From Hoeflea sp. (GTDB taxonomy: Bacteria > Pseudomonadota > Alphaproteobacteria > Rhizobiales > Rhizobiaceae): DNA of 64,000 nucleotides. The translations under genes were made by a program, and so were the position numbers. Below are positions 1 through 9,000 of the stretch, one piece after another (position 1 is the first letter of the stretch; the number at the start of each line of letters is the position of its first letter). The notes beneath the pieces were generated by a model, which saw nothing but the letters and a program-made list of their open reading frames with translations, made no database searches and was not told the origin of the DNA. The stretch is from the NCBI GenBank assembly GCA_019084245.1, contig JAHRFE010000026.1, positions 124,001 to 188,000 of the forward strand, given 5' to 3'.

Positions 1-128
1 AACTGAAAGAACGCCATGATGGCGATCAGCGCCAGCACCATGCCATAATCACGCAAATGGTTCGCAAGATACTGGCTGACAGAGCGGTCCTGTTGACCGG
101 CAGTGGACTCTACGGTTTCCGTGGCCAT
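1..128 (-). CDS. gguB: Sugar ABC transporter permease, N-terminal fragment (GguB-like)
   Basis: Only the first 42 codons are inside the window; the rest lies beyond base 1. The start ATG (126-128) follows an AGGAG ribosome site and lies three bases after the stop codon of the upstream ATPase gene, so the two are surely one operon. The visible residues are a short polar N-terminus (MATETVESTAGQQDRSVS) followed by the beginning of a hydrophobic helix, as expected for the membrane subunit of a CUT2-type sugar importer. Assignment to GguB rests mainly on the chvE-gguA-gguB order known from Agrobacterium, not on the short fragment itself. Confidence 0.8.
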   Translation of the reverse strand, partial: MATETVESTAGQQDRSVSQYLANHLRDYGMVLALIAIMAFFQ

Positions 129-131
129 GGC

Positions 132-1652
132 CTAGCTCCTCACTATGAAGGACATGATGCGTTCCTGGCTCGCTTCCGCGGCGGTCAGCTCGCCCACCAG
201 GGCGCCTTCATTCATTACATAAATTCTGTCGCACATGCCCAGCAGTTCCGGCAGTTCAGATGAGATCATCAACACGCCCTTGCCGTCATCCACCAGCTTG
301 TTGATGATGCCATAGATCTCGTATTTGGCACCGACATCAATGCCGCGCGTCGGCTCATCCAGAATCAGCACCTTCGGATCCGCAAACAGCCATTTGGACA
401 AGACAACCTTCTGCTGATTGCCACCCGAGAGATTGACCACCTTCTGGAAAACGCCCGGCGTGCGGATGTTGATCGCCTTCCGGTATCCTTCGGCGACCTT
501 GACCTCTTCTGCCTCCGAGATCACTCCGTAGGACGAGACCTTTGGAAGATTGGCAAGGGTGATGTTGCGCTGGATGGTTTCGTCGAGAACCAGACCGAGA
601 TGCTTGCGGTCCTCGGTGACATAGGCCAGGCCCGAGGAAATGGCGCGATCAACAGTAGAGACATCCACCGGCGCGCCATCGATCAGCACTTCACCCGAGA
701 TCCTGCGCCCATAGCTCTTGCCGAAAATGCTCATGGAGAGTTCGGTGCGGCCGGAGCCCATGAGGCCGGCAATGCCGACAACCTCGCCCGCGCGGACAGT
801 CAGGCAGGCATCGCGAATGACCTGTCGTTCGGTATGTTCGGGGTGCCAGACGTTCCAGTTACGCACTTCCATGAGGACCGGGCCGGGCCGGCTCTTGCGC
901 TCCGGAAAGCGCTGCGCCATGTCGCGGCCCACCATGTCGCGGATGATGCGGTCCTCGGTGATCTCTTCGCCCTTTGCGTGAAGGGTCGAAATCGTTGCGC
1001 CGTCACGGATCACGGTGACCCGGTCGGCAATGCTGCGCACCTCGTTGAGCTTGTGGCTGATGATGATCGAGGTCACGCCCTGGGTCTTGAGTTCGAGCAG
1101 CAGGTCGAGCAGTTTCTGGCTGTCCTTTTCGGATAGCGCCGATGTCGGTTCGTCAAGAATGAGCAGGCGGACGTCCTTGGAGAGCGCCTTGGCGATCTCG
1201 ACCAGTTGTTGCTTGCCGACGCCGATGCGGTCGACCAGCGTGCCGGGCGCTTCCGACAGCCCGACCTTTTTAAGCAGCGCCTCGGTGCGCTGAAAGGTCT
1301 CGTGCCAGTTCACAATGCCATATTTGGCGCATTCATTGCCGATGAACAGGTTTTCGGCAATCGACAACAACGGCACCAGCGCCAGTTCCTGGTGGATGAT
1401 GATGATGCCAACGGCTTCGCTCTGGCTGATCCCCGAGAACTCGGCGAGCTTGCCGTCATAGTGGATCTCGCCCTCATAGGAGCCTGCCGGATAGACCCCG
1501 GACAGCACCTTCATCAAGGTGGATTTGCCTGCGCCATTTTCACCAACCAGCGCATGAATTTCGCCTTCCATGACGGTGAGACTCACCGCATCGAGGGCTT
1601 TCACGCCGGGAAATGTCTTGGTGATGGAGCGCATCTCCAGAAGAGGCTTCAT
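132..1652 (-). CDS. gguA: Multiple-sugar ABC transporter ATP-binding protein GguA
   Basis: This 506-residue cytoplasmic protein holds two fused nucleotide-binding domains, as in CUT2 sugar importers (AraG, XylG, MmsA). The first domain has a canonical Walker A at residues 37-45 (GENGAGKST) and a Walker B/D-loop LLILDEPTS. Its signature motif is degenerate (IGVGKQQ). The second domain has a non-canonical P-loop (GLMGSGRTE) but a good signature LSGGNQQKV, the usual asymmetry of this family. It sits between the sugar-binding protein gene chvE (94 bp upstream) and the permease gene. It should energise uptake of sugars delivered by ChvE. Family and operon position are clear; the exact sugars are inferred from Agrobacterium ChvE (glucose, galactose, arabinose, xylose). 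Confidence 0.93.
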   Translation of the reverse strand: MKPLLEMRSITKTFPGVKALDAVSLTVMEGEIHALVGENGAGKSTLMKVLSGVYPAGSYEGEIHYDGKLAEFSGISQSEAVGIIIIHQELALVPLLSIAENLFIGNECAKYGIVNWHETFQRTEALLKKVGLSEAPGTLVDRIGVGKQQLVEIAKALSKDVRLLILDEPTSALSEKDSQKLLDLLLELKTQGVTSIIISHKLNEVRSIADRVTVIRDGATISTLHAKGEEITEDRIIRDMVGRDMAQRFPERKSRPGPVLMEVRNWNVWHPEHTERQVIRDACLTVRAGEVVGIAGLMGSGRTELSMSIFGKSYGRRISGEVLIDGAPVDVSTVDRAISSGLAYVTEDRKHLGLVLDETIQRNITLANLPKVSSYGVISEAEEVKVAEGYRKAINIRTPGVFQKVVNLSGGNQQKVVLSKWLFADPKVLILDEPTRGIDVGAKYEIYGIINKLVDDGKGVLMISSELPELLGMCDRIYVMNEGALVGELTAAEASQERIMSFIVRS

Positions 1653-1691
1653 TGCAGTCTCTCGATTTCCGCAAAATTCAGGAGCAAGCCC

Positions 1692-1720
1692 CTGCCCGCA
1701 CCCTTGAAAGGCGCGGGCAG
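1692..1720 (-). promoter_or_regulatory. Stem-loop between chvE and gguA
   Basis: A perfect 8-bp inverted repeat (CTGCCCGC / GCGGGCAG) with a 13-base loop lies in the 94-bp gap downstream of chvE. There is no T-tract after it on the transcribed strand, so it is more likely an mRNA-stabilising or partial attenuating hairpin than a full terminator. Such hairpins after a binding-protein gene commonly allow more binding protein than ATPase or permease to be made. Confidence 0.5.
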
Positions 1721-1746
1721 TCTGACCTGCGGATTGCGCGGATTGA

Positions 1747-2811
1747 TTACTTGATCTGATCCATCGTGTAGTAGCCGGAGCCGATCAGGATCTCTTCCCA
1801 GTTCGACTTGTCGACGGAGACCGGTTCAAGCAGATAGGATTCCACGACCTTGACGCCGTTGTCATAGGTCTCGGTATCGTTGATTTCCGGTGTGCCGCCC
1901 TGCAGCAGGGCATCGACCATGCCGACGGTGACGCGCGCAAGTTCGCGGGTATCCTTGAACACCGTTGAATATTGCTCGTCCGCCAGGATCGACTTGACCG
2001 ACTGCACTTCAGCATCCTGGCCGCTGACGATCGGCATTTGCAGATCGCCGGAGCCGTAGCCGACACCCTTGAGCGAGGACAGGATGCCGATCGACAGGCC
2101 GTCATAGGGCGAAAGAACACCGTGGACCTGCTTGTCGGTGTAATGGGCGGAGAGAAGGTTGTCCATGCGGGCCTGGGCCACGGCGCCGTCCCAGCGAAGG
2201 GTTCCGACCTTGTCCATGCCCATCTGACCGGAGACGATCACGACCTTGCCGGAATCGATCAGCGGCTGAAGCACGCTCATGGCGCCATTGTAGAAGAAGA
2301 AGGCGTTGTTGTCGTCGGGCGAGCCGCCGAAGAGTTCGACATTGTAGGGGCCTTCGCCGAAGCGTTCTTCGAGACCCTTGACCAGGGACGAGGCCTGCTG
2401 CACGCCGACCTTGAAGTTGTCGAAGGTGGCATAGTAATCGACATTGCCGCTTTCGCGGATCAGGCGGTCATAGGCGATAACCTTGATGCCCGAGGCTGCG
2501 GCGTTTTCCAGCGCATTGGACAGCGTGGTGCCGTCAATGGCGGCGATGACCAGAACATTCACGCCCTTGGTGATCATGTTCTCGATCTGGGCAAGCTGGT
2601 TTGGAATGTCGTCTTCGGCATATTGCAGATCGGTTTCATAACCGGCAGCCGTGAATTGCTCGACCATCGAGTTGCCGTCGGAAATCCAACGGGCCGATGA
2701 TTTGGTCGGCATGGCGATGCCGACTGTGCCCTTGTCCTGCGCCATCACCGGCGCCGACATCAGTCCGACGCCAAACGCAACTGTGGCCAAAATTGAAGTA
2801 AGTTTTCTCAT
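1747..2811 (-). CDS. chvE: Periplasmic multiple-sugar-binding protein ChvE
   Basis: This is a 354-residue periplasmic binding protein of the type I (ribose/galactose) family. The start ATG at 2811 follows GGGAGGACG. A signal peptide of about 24 residues ends at VMA/QDKG. The mature N-terminus [15 protein letters not shown] and the segments [32 protein letters not shown] and VSGQDAE closely match Agrobacterium ChvE as I remember it. In that organism ChvE feeds sugars to GguAB and also interacts with the VirA sensor; only the transport role is supported here, since no vir genes are present. It is the first gene of the operon and is divergent from a gbpR-type regulator, exactly as in Agrobacterium. 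Confidence 0.95.
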   Translation of the reverse strand: MRKLTSILATVAFGVGLMSAPVMAQDKGTVGIAMPTKSSARWISDGNSMVEQFTAAGYETDLQYAEDDIPNQLAQIENMITKGVNVLVIAAIDGTTLSNALENAAASGIKVIAYDRLIRESGNVDYYATFDNFKVGVQQASSLVKGLEERFGEGPYNVELFGGSPDDNNAFFFYNGAMSVLQPLIDSGKVVIVSGQMGMDKVGTLRWDGAVAQARMDNLLSAHYTDKQVHGVLSPYDGLSIGILSSLKGVGYGSGDLQMPIVSGQDAEVQSVKSILADEQYSTVFKDTRELARVTVGMVDALLQGGTPEINDTETYDNGVKVVESYLLEPVSVDKSNWEEILIGSGYYTMDQIK

Positions 2812-2978
2812 CACGTCCTCCCGAGACAACACCACACAGGCGCCCACTTCTCCTCAGAAGCCGCACCTGCTGGCAAAAAATAGGGATCCAATTGAACCCG
2901 GCGCAAGTTAAGAGGTGTTTTGCATGATTTTCAAATGAATAGATTGACAAACAACATACCATTTTTGATAAGCCACTA
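2812..2978. promoter_or_regulatory. Divergent chvE/gbpR control region
   Basis: This 167-bp gap separates divergent chvE and gbpR and should carry both promoters and a LysR operator. On the plus strand a TTGACA (2946-2951) is followed 16 bp later by TGATAA (2968-2973); if used, transcription would begin at about the gbpR start codon. On the minus strand TTGAAA with a weak downstream hexamer can be drawn, but it is not convincing. No clear T-N11-A palindrome could be singled out by eye. Confidence 0.45.
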
Positions 2979-3914
2979 ATGAACCAGACCGCGCGTAACC
3001 TTCAGCTCAAGGACTTCCGGCTCATCGAGGCGATCCATGAGACCGGGCAACTGGCCCTGGCCGCCGAGCAGCTTTCCATGTCGCAGCCGGCCGCCTCTCG
3101 CATGCTCGCCGGCATTGAGCGCATTGTCGGCGGGGCCGTGTTTGAGCGTCACCCCAAGGGCATGACTCCCACCCAGGTCGGGCTAACGCTGATCCGCAAC
3201 GGATCCAACCTGCTCAATGGTCTCGATCAGACGCTCAAGGAGATCCGGTCGCTGAGCGAGGGCCTTGCGGGCACCGCCCGGGTCGGCTCGGTGACGGACG
3301 GGGCGGTGGCCTTTGTGGTGCCGGCCATTCAGCAGCTGAAGCGGACTGCGACGGGTGCGGACATCCATGTCGATGTCGCGCCCAGCGATGTGCTGGTCGA
3401 GGGCCTGTTCCGCGGGGAATATGATTTCGTGCTGTCGCGCATCCCGCCGGGCTACGACAAGCACCAGCTCGACGTGCGGCGTGGTCGCAACGAGGACATC
3501 TGCTTCCTGATGCGCACCGGGCATCCGCTTGCGCGACACACCTCTGCGCCGCTCGCTGACCTGGCCGGCTTCGAGTGGATCACCCAGGCGCCGCACTCCC
3601 CCCTCAGGCAGGCGGTGGAGGGCGTGTTCGTATCGTCCGGCGTGGCGCTGCCCAAGGACATCGTCAATACGCCGTCGATGCTGGTGATGATTGCCTATCT
3701 TGCGTCCTCGGATGCGATTGCACCGATCCCGCGCCAGGTCGCCGCCCTCCTGGCTACAAACCGGTTTTCGGGCGAATTCGTCACCGTCGATCCGGACCAG
3801 AAAATCATCGTCAGCCCCTATTTCCTGATCTCCCACAAGTCCACGGTCATCAGCGCGATTGCGTCGCGGCTGCGGGACCTCGTGGTCGCGGCGATGAACC
3901 AACCGGCAGCCTGA
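2979..3914 (+). CDS. gbpR: LysR-family regulator of the chvE operon (GbpR-like)
   Basis: This is a 311-residue LysR-type regulator. Its N-terminal winged helix-turn-helix is evident (LALAAEQLSMSQPAASRML, about residues 24-42), followed by the linker helix and a substrate-binding domain to the C-terminus. It is transcribed divergently from chvE, and Agrobacterium GbpR, a LysR protein that controls chvE in response to sugars, has the same arrangement. The name is therefore based on family plus position. The start at 2979 has no visible Shine-Dalgarno sequence, while the helix-turn-helix begins soon after, so no later start is attractive. It ends 28 bp before the convergent pbpC stop. Confidence 0.82.
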   Translation: MNQTARNLQLKDFRLIEAIHETGQLALAAEQLSMSQPAASRMLAGIERIVGGAVFERHPKGMTPTQVGLTLIRNGSNLLNGLDQTLKEIRSLSEGLAGTARVGSVTDGAVAFVVPAIQQLKRTATGADIHVDVAPSDVLVEGLFRGEYDFVLSRIPPGYDKHQLDVRRGRNEDICFLMRTGHPLARHTSAPLADLAGFEWITQAPHSPLRQAVEGVFVSSGVALPKDIVNTPSMLVMIAYLASSDAIAPIPRQVAALLATNRFSGEFVTVDPDQKIIVSPYFLISHKSTVISAIASRLRDLVVAAMNQPAA

Positions 3915-3942
3915 CACCGCCCTTGCTTCTCCGGCTCGGAAC

Positions 3943-6051
3943 TCAGTTGGCGTCGATGAAGACGCTGACGCTCGCGGCTCGGCCTTCGGCGTCCATCACA
4001 GTCAACGTAGAAGCACCTTCGCTGTCGGGGTTCCAATTCATGACCCGCCGCCGCGTCGGCTTCGGCAGCGGCTGTCCGTTGGCGATCAGCCGGTAGGGCG
4101 CGACCCCACCCTGCAGCTTGATGACCAGCGGCATCATCCGGCCCTCGCCGCCGGCCCCCAACGCCACGCGCGCGCCCTGCGGCGGGTAGACGATCCGCGG
4201 CGGTAGCGATGCTCCCGCCACAGCGTTGGCCGGCTCGTCGCGGCTTTTGTATTTCCTGAGCGCAAACGGCAGCGCATTGCGGGACCGCTCGACCACGCCC
4301 TGCGGCGCCGGCGGAAAATCGACCCGGTCGAGACCGCTGCGAACAAAGGCCTCGAACAGCAAGGGCGCGGCCGTGGTGATCCCCGAGAGCCCGGGAACGG
4401 GCGAGGCGTCCGGGCGCCCCACCCAGACGCCGAGCACATATCTTCCGTCAAATCCGATCGCCCAGGCGTCACGGTAGCCGTAGGATGTGCCGGTCTTGTA
4501 GGCGATGGCCAATCGCGGCGCGCCCTGCGGCGCCTCGACGCCGGTCAGGATCCGGCCAACGCGCCAGCCGGCCTGCCGGTCGATTACCGGATGTTCGAAT
4601 CCCGGTCCCGGTTCGGTCTCGGCCCCGTCACGCAGGTGCCGCGCCGTTCCGCCATTGACGAAGGCCGTGTAGAGCTGAACCAGGCCGCGCAGGCTTATCC
4701 CTGCCCCGCCAAGCCCGATCGCCAGGCCCGGCGGCCCGCCGGGCGGCAACTGCAGGTCCACGCCGCCACGCTTGAGCCGCGCCAGCAGCCGCTGCGGGCC
4801 GACCGCTTCGAGAAGCCGGACAGCCGGCACGTTGAGCGAGAACTGCAGCGCCTCGCGAATGGAGACCTCGCCCATGTAGTCCCGGTCGAAATTGCGCGGC
4901 CGGTAGCCGGAAAAATCTGCCGGCCGGTCGTCGATCAGCGTCTCGGCGGCAATCAGCGCGTCCTCGAAGGCAAGACCGTAGATGAACGGCTTGAGCGCCG
5001 AGCCGGGCGAGCGCACCGCGCGGGTCATGTCGATGGCGCCCGAGCGAGCGGTGTCGAGATGCCCGGTCGATCCGACGGAGGCGAGGATCTCGCCAGTGCG
5101 GCCATCGGCCAGAACCATGGCGAGGGATTGCTTTGGCCCGAGGCGCGCCGCGGTCTCCCGCGCCAATTGTTCAAGCCTGTGCTGAATGCCGCCGTCGAGC
5201 GTCAGGCGGACCGGACCGGTCTCGCCTTGTATGCCGATCGCCAGATCGGCAAGATGCGCGGCAAGATCGGGCATGGCCAGACGCCGGGACGGGACGGAGG
5301 TGGCCGCTGCGCGGGCGATCTCGCTCGCCGGGATCAGCCCCGCATTCCGCATCCGGCCAAGCACCCGGTCGCGCGCCAGCCGCGCCTGGGCCTGGTGGCG
5401 ATCGGGGCGGCGTGATTCCGGCGATTGCGGCAGCGCCACCAGCAGGGCCGATTGCGAGAGCGTGAGTTTCCTCGGCTCGCGCCCGAACCAGGCCAGGCTT
5501 GCCGCCCGCACCCCTTCGAGATTGCCGCCATAGGGCGCAAGCGTCAGATAGAGCGAGAGGATCTGATCCTTGCTCAGGCGGCGCTCGATCTGGAGCGCGC
5601 GCGCCATCTGTCGCAGCTTGGCGGTGAGCGAGCGCTCCGTGCGCGGCTCGATCAAGCGGGCCAACTGCATGGTGATGGTCGATCCGCCCGAGACGATCCG
5701 GCCATTGCCGGCAAACTGCAAAGCCGCGCGCAGCAACGCCACCGGATCGACGCCGTGATGGGAGCGGAAGCGCCGATCCTCATAGGCGATCAGCATGTTG
5801 ATGTAGTCCGGATCGACCTCGTCCAGCTGGACCGGCAGCCGCCAGACACCTCCTGCCGCGGTATAGGCCCTGAGCAGGCCTCCATCACGATCCAGCACTT
5901 CGCGCGAGACCTCGTTCGCTGCCTCAAGCGGTGGCGGATAGGCCTTGTCGGCCCGGTCGAACGCGAACAGCGCAAGTCCGCTCGCCACCACGCAGACTGC
6001 GGCGCCAAGTCCGAACAGACGAAGGACCTTCACGCCGCGCGGCCGTGTCAT
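3943..6051 (-). CDS. pbpC: Penicillin-binding protein 1C
   Basis: A 702-residue bifunctional peptidoglycan synthase of class A. Residues about 10-32 form a membrane anchor. The glycosyltransferase (GT51) domain shows the catalytic EDRRF motif (Glu91) and GGSTITMQLAR. The transpeptidase domain has SALK at Ser351-Lys354, a central SLN and a KTGTS box. The C-terminal ~90 residues match the small beta domain typical of PBP1C. The start ATG at 6049-6051 overlaps the stop codon of the upstream macroglobulin gene by 4 bases, so translation is coupled. This pairing (yfhM-pbpC) is widespread in Gram-negative bacteria and is thought to couple a protease trap to cell-wall repair. Confidence 0.94.
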   Translation of the reverse strand: MTRPRGVKVLRLFGLGAAVCVVASGLALFAFDRADKAYPPPLEAANEVSREVLDRDGGLLRAYTAAGGVWRLPVQLDEVDPDYINMLIAYEDRRFRSHHGVDPVALLRAALQFAGNGRIVSGGSTITMQLARLIEPRTERSLTAKLRQMARALQIERRLSKDQILSLYLTLAPYGGNLEGVRAASLAWFGREPRKLTLSQSALLVALPQSPESRRPDRHQAQARLARDRVLGRMRNAGLIPASEIARAAATSVPSRRLAMPDLAAHLADLAIGIQGETGPVRLTLDGGIQHRLEQLARETAARLGPKQSLAMVLADGRTGEILASVGSTGHLDTARSGAIDMTRAVRSPGSALKPFIYGLAFEDALIAAETLIDDRPADFSGYRPRNFDRDYMGEVSIREALQFSLNVPAVRLLEAVGPQRLLARLKRGGVDLQLPPGGPPGLAIGLGGAGISLRGLVQLYTAFVNGGTARHLRDGAETEPGPGFEHPVIDRQAGWRVGRILTGVEAPQGAPRLAIAYKTGTSYGYRDAWAIGFDGRYVLGVWVGRPDASPVPGLSGITTAAPLLFEAFVRSGLDRVDFPPAPQGVVERSRNALPFALRKYKSRDEPANAVAGASLPPRIVYPPQGARVALGAGGEGRMMPLVIKLQGGVAPYRLIANGQPLPKPTRRRVMNWNPDSEGASTLTVMDAEGRAASVSVFIDAN

Positions 6052-9000
6052 GGCCTGCCGCGCACCTCGAGCACGCCGGTTGCGGTGCGCGCGGCAAGTT
6101 CGGGCCGGTACATGTCCTCGACCACCGCGGCCGGGTGGGCATAGACCCCCGGCGTCACCGCGCGGACCACATAGGCCGCGACGAACTCGCGATCCGAGGA
6201 GCCGTAACGATCGAAGGCCGCCATGAACCGGTCGGTGCGGAACTCGGAATGACTGGCGGAAATCTCGCCAAGCCATGCGAAATTGGCGAGCTCGGCGCTC
6301 CCCATCAGGCGTGGATTGTCGATGACAAAGCCTGCGGGCAGCAGGTCGGTGACGACCACGCGCGAGGTCCAGGCATTGGCCTCGCGCATCTGCAGCACCA
6401 CCAGGAAGCGGTCATTCTGGTTGACCGACGAGATCGACGCCGGCAGGCCATCGAGCCTGTAATAGCTCCGGTCGATGGAAAACCCGGTGCCGCCGGCGCT
6501 CAAGGGCTGCAAGGGGGCAGCCATCGTGGTCACCACCGCATCGACCGGATCGGGCCCCTGGTTGACGATGGTCAGGGGACTGGCGCCTATCTCCTCGCCG
6601 CTCATCCGCGCTTCAAAGGCTCCTGCGAAGGCCTGTCCGTTGACATTGACCGAGATCGACCGGTTGCCCGCGGTGATCGCCCGCGCTGCCAGCACCATCC
6701 AGGCGTCTTCCTGGGTGCTGGTCGATGTCTTCGCCGTCTTGGCGTCGCTGACAAAGCGGATCAGGTCCGGCACGATGCCCGGCGTCGGCGTCGATTCCGC
6801 TGCCAGCGCCAGCATCGCAGCACCATCGCGCAGGCTTGATCCGTAATCGTCGCGCCCGCCAATCAGCATCGCGGTCGAGCGGGCATGGGCAAAGGCCGAG
6901 CGGAAACTCTCCTCGGCCCGCTGCGCATCGCCGTAAAGCGATAGCGCCGCCCCGATCTGGGCCCGCGCGAGCGGCTGCGCGAAGGCGTCGATCTGGCTGT
7001 CGGAATAGTATCTCAGATCGGTCGCCGCAGCCTTCTGGTTGCGCGCCAGCACATAGAGCGCATAGGCGATGCTGCTGCCCTGCGCGCTCACATCGGTGGT
7101 GTAGGCCAGCGTGTTCTGCAGATTGTCGAGCGCCAGGCGGCTGGCGACCGGGGGAACCGAAAAGCCCTTCTCCATGGCCCTTGTCAGGAAGTCGGTGATG
7201 TAGGAATCAAGCCAGAGATCGCCTGATCCGGGTCCCCACAGGCCGAAACTGCCCGAGGACGACTGATAGGCCACAAGCCGGGTGATGGCGCTTTCGATCC
7301 GCTCGCGGATTGTCCCGGCATCGTCGCCGCCAAATGTGTCGCCAAGATCGCTGAGATAAAGCAGCGGCAGCGCGCGGCTGGTGGTCTGCTCGGCGCAACC
7401 ATAGGGATAGCGGTCGAGCGCCATCAGGAGCGAGGCCACGTCGAAGGCGGCGTTGCGGGTGAGGCCAACGGTGACCGACGCGCCGTCAAGCTGGCTGTCG
7501 GCCAGCAATTCACCGTCGATCCGCAAGGTCCCGCCATTGCCGGCAAGACTGATCACCCGCTTGGTGGTGACCGGCATGGCCGCCGGCCGGACGGTTATGA
7601 TCTCCTCCCGGTCGAGCGACAACCCATCCGGTCCGGTGAGCGCAATGGTCACGGTATCCGATCCGGTGAGCAATCCCTCAAGCGGCATGACCAGGCTTTC
7701 CCGGGCTCCGGAGCCCAGGTTAAGGCTCTGGCGCAGTCCGTCGCCGGTTTTGACGCGGCCCGACGCTGTGAAAAGCTCAACGCCGTAATCGCCGGCAGGG
7801 CCATCGGTGTTGGCCAGTTCGACCAGGATCTGCGACCGGTCGCCCGGCGCAAGGAACTGCGGCAGGCTGGCGGAGATCACCACCGGATCGCGCACAATGA
7901 CGTCCCGGGTCGCGTGGCCCACGCCGCGGCTGCTCCAGGCCACCGCGTTGACACGGACGGTGCCGTTGAACTGCGGCATGTCGAAGGTGATGCTGGCCTT
8001 GCCATCGGAATCGACCGCGACCGGACCTTCGAAAAAGGCCACGAGCCTTTCGCGCGGCGGACTGCCTTCCGAACGCATCATCGCACCGTCGCCGCCCGTG
8101 CGGATCCGGCCGGTGACGCCCGCCGACCCGTCGATCAGGCGGCCATAGATATCGCGGATCTCAAGCCCCAGCGCGCGCTGGCCGAAATACCAGGATTCAG
8201 GATCGGCGGCGGCATGCCGGGTCAGATTGAGAATACCGACATCGACCGCCGCAACGGTGACGAAGGCGTCCTCACCCGGGGTCAGGCCTGCAAGCGTGAC
8301 CGGAATCGTGAATGGCCCACGCGGCGTGGTCTGCTCCGTCAGATCAAGACTGACCTGCAATTGCCGGTCTGCGGGATCGACCGAGAGCCACTTGACGCCG
8401 ATGGCGCGCATCGGCATGCGCGACTGCGCGTCGCCGGGCCGGTAGAGCGTGGCGGTGACATAGGCGCCCGCCCCCCATTCCTCGGTCACGATCAGGTCGA
8501 TCGTGGTGCCTTCTTCACCGACGGATGCGGTTGTGGTAGCGATCAGCCGTTCCGAGCCAACGGTGATCAGCGCCTCGCCGGCAAAGCGCGGCGAAATCCT
8601 GAGCTGCGCGGTTTCGCCCACGGCGTAGCGGTCCTTGTCGAAGGCGATTTCGAGCCCGTCCGGGGACTCGATCGACTTGGCCTCGACATGCCAGCCGGCA
8701 TCGAACAGCACGCTGGTCTCGGCGCCGTCGGCGCCGGTGACGTCGAGCCGGTAGCGGCCCCATTCCACAGTGGCGGCGATCCTCGCGGGGTCCTGCTCGC
8801 TCACATCGATCTCGCCATCGGCGATTTCGGTGGTGAAATCGACAACCTCGTAATTCCAGGAACTGCCCTGGCGGTACCATTGATAGTTCCGCTCGATGCG
8901 GACCAGCGACCAGGTCGTCCCCGGCATGGCAATCCGCGCGCCGTCAGCGTCGATGGCGATAATGCGGAACCCGGCTTCGCTGTTCTCCGACACCTGGGCG

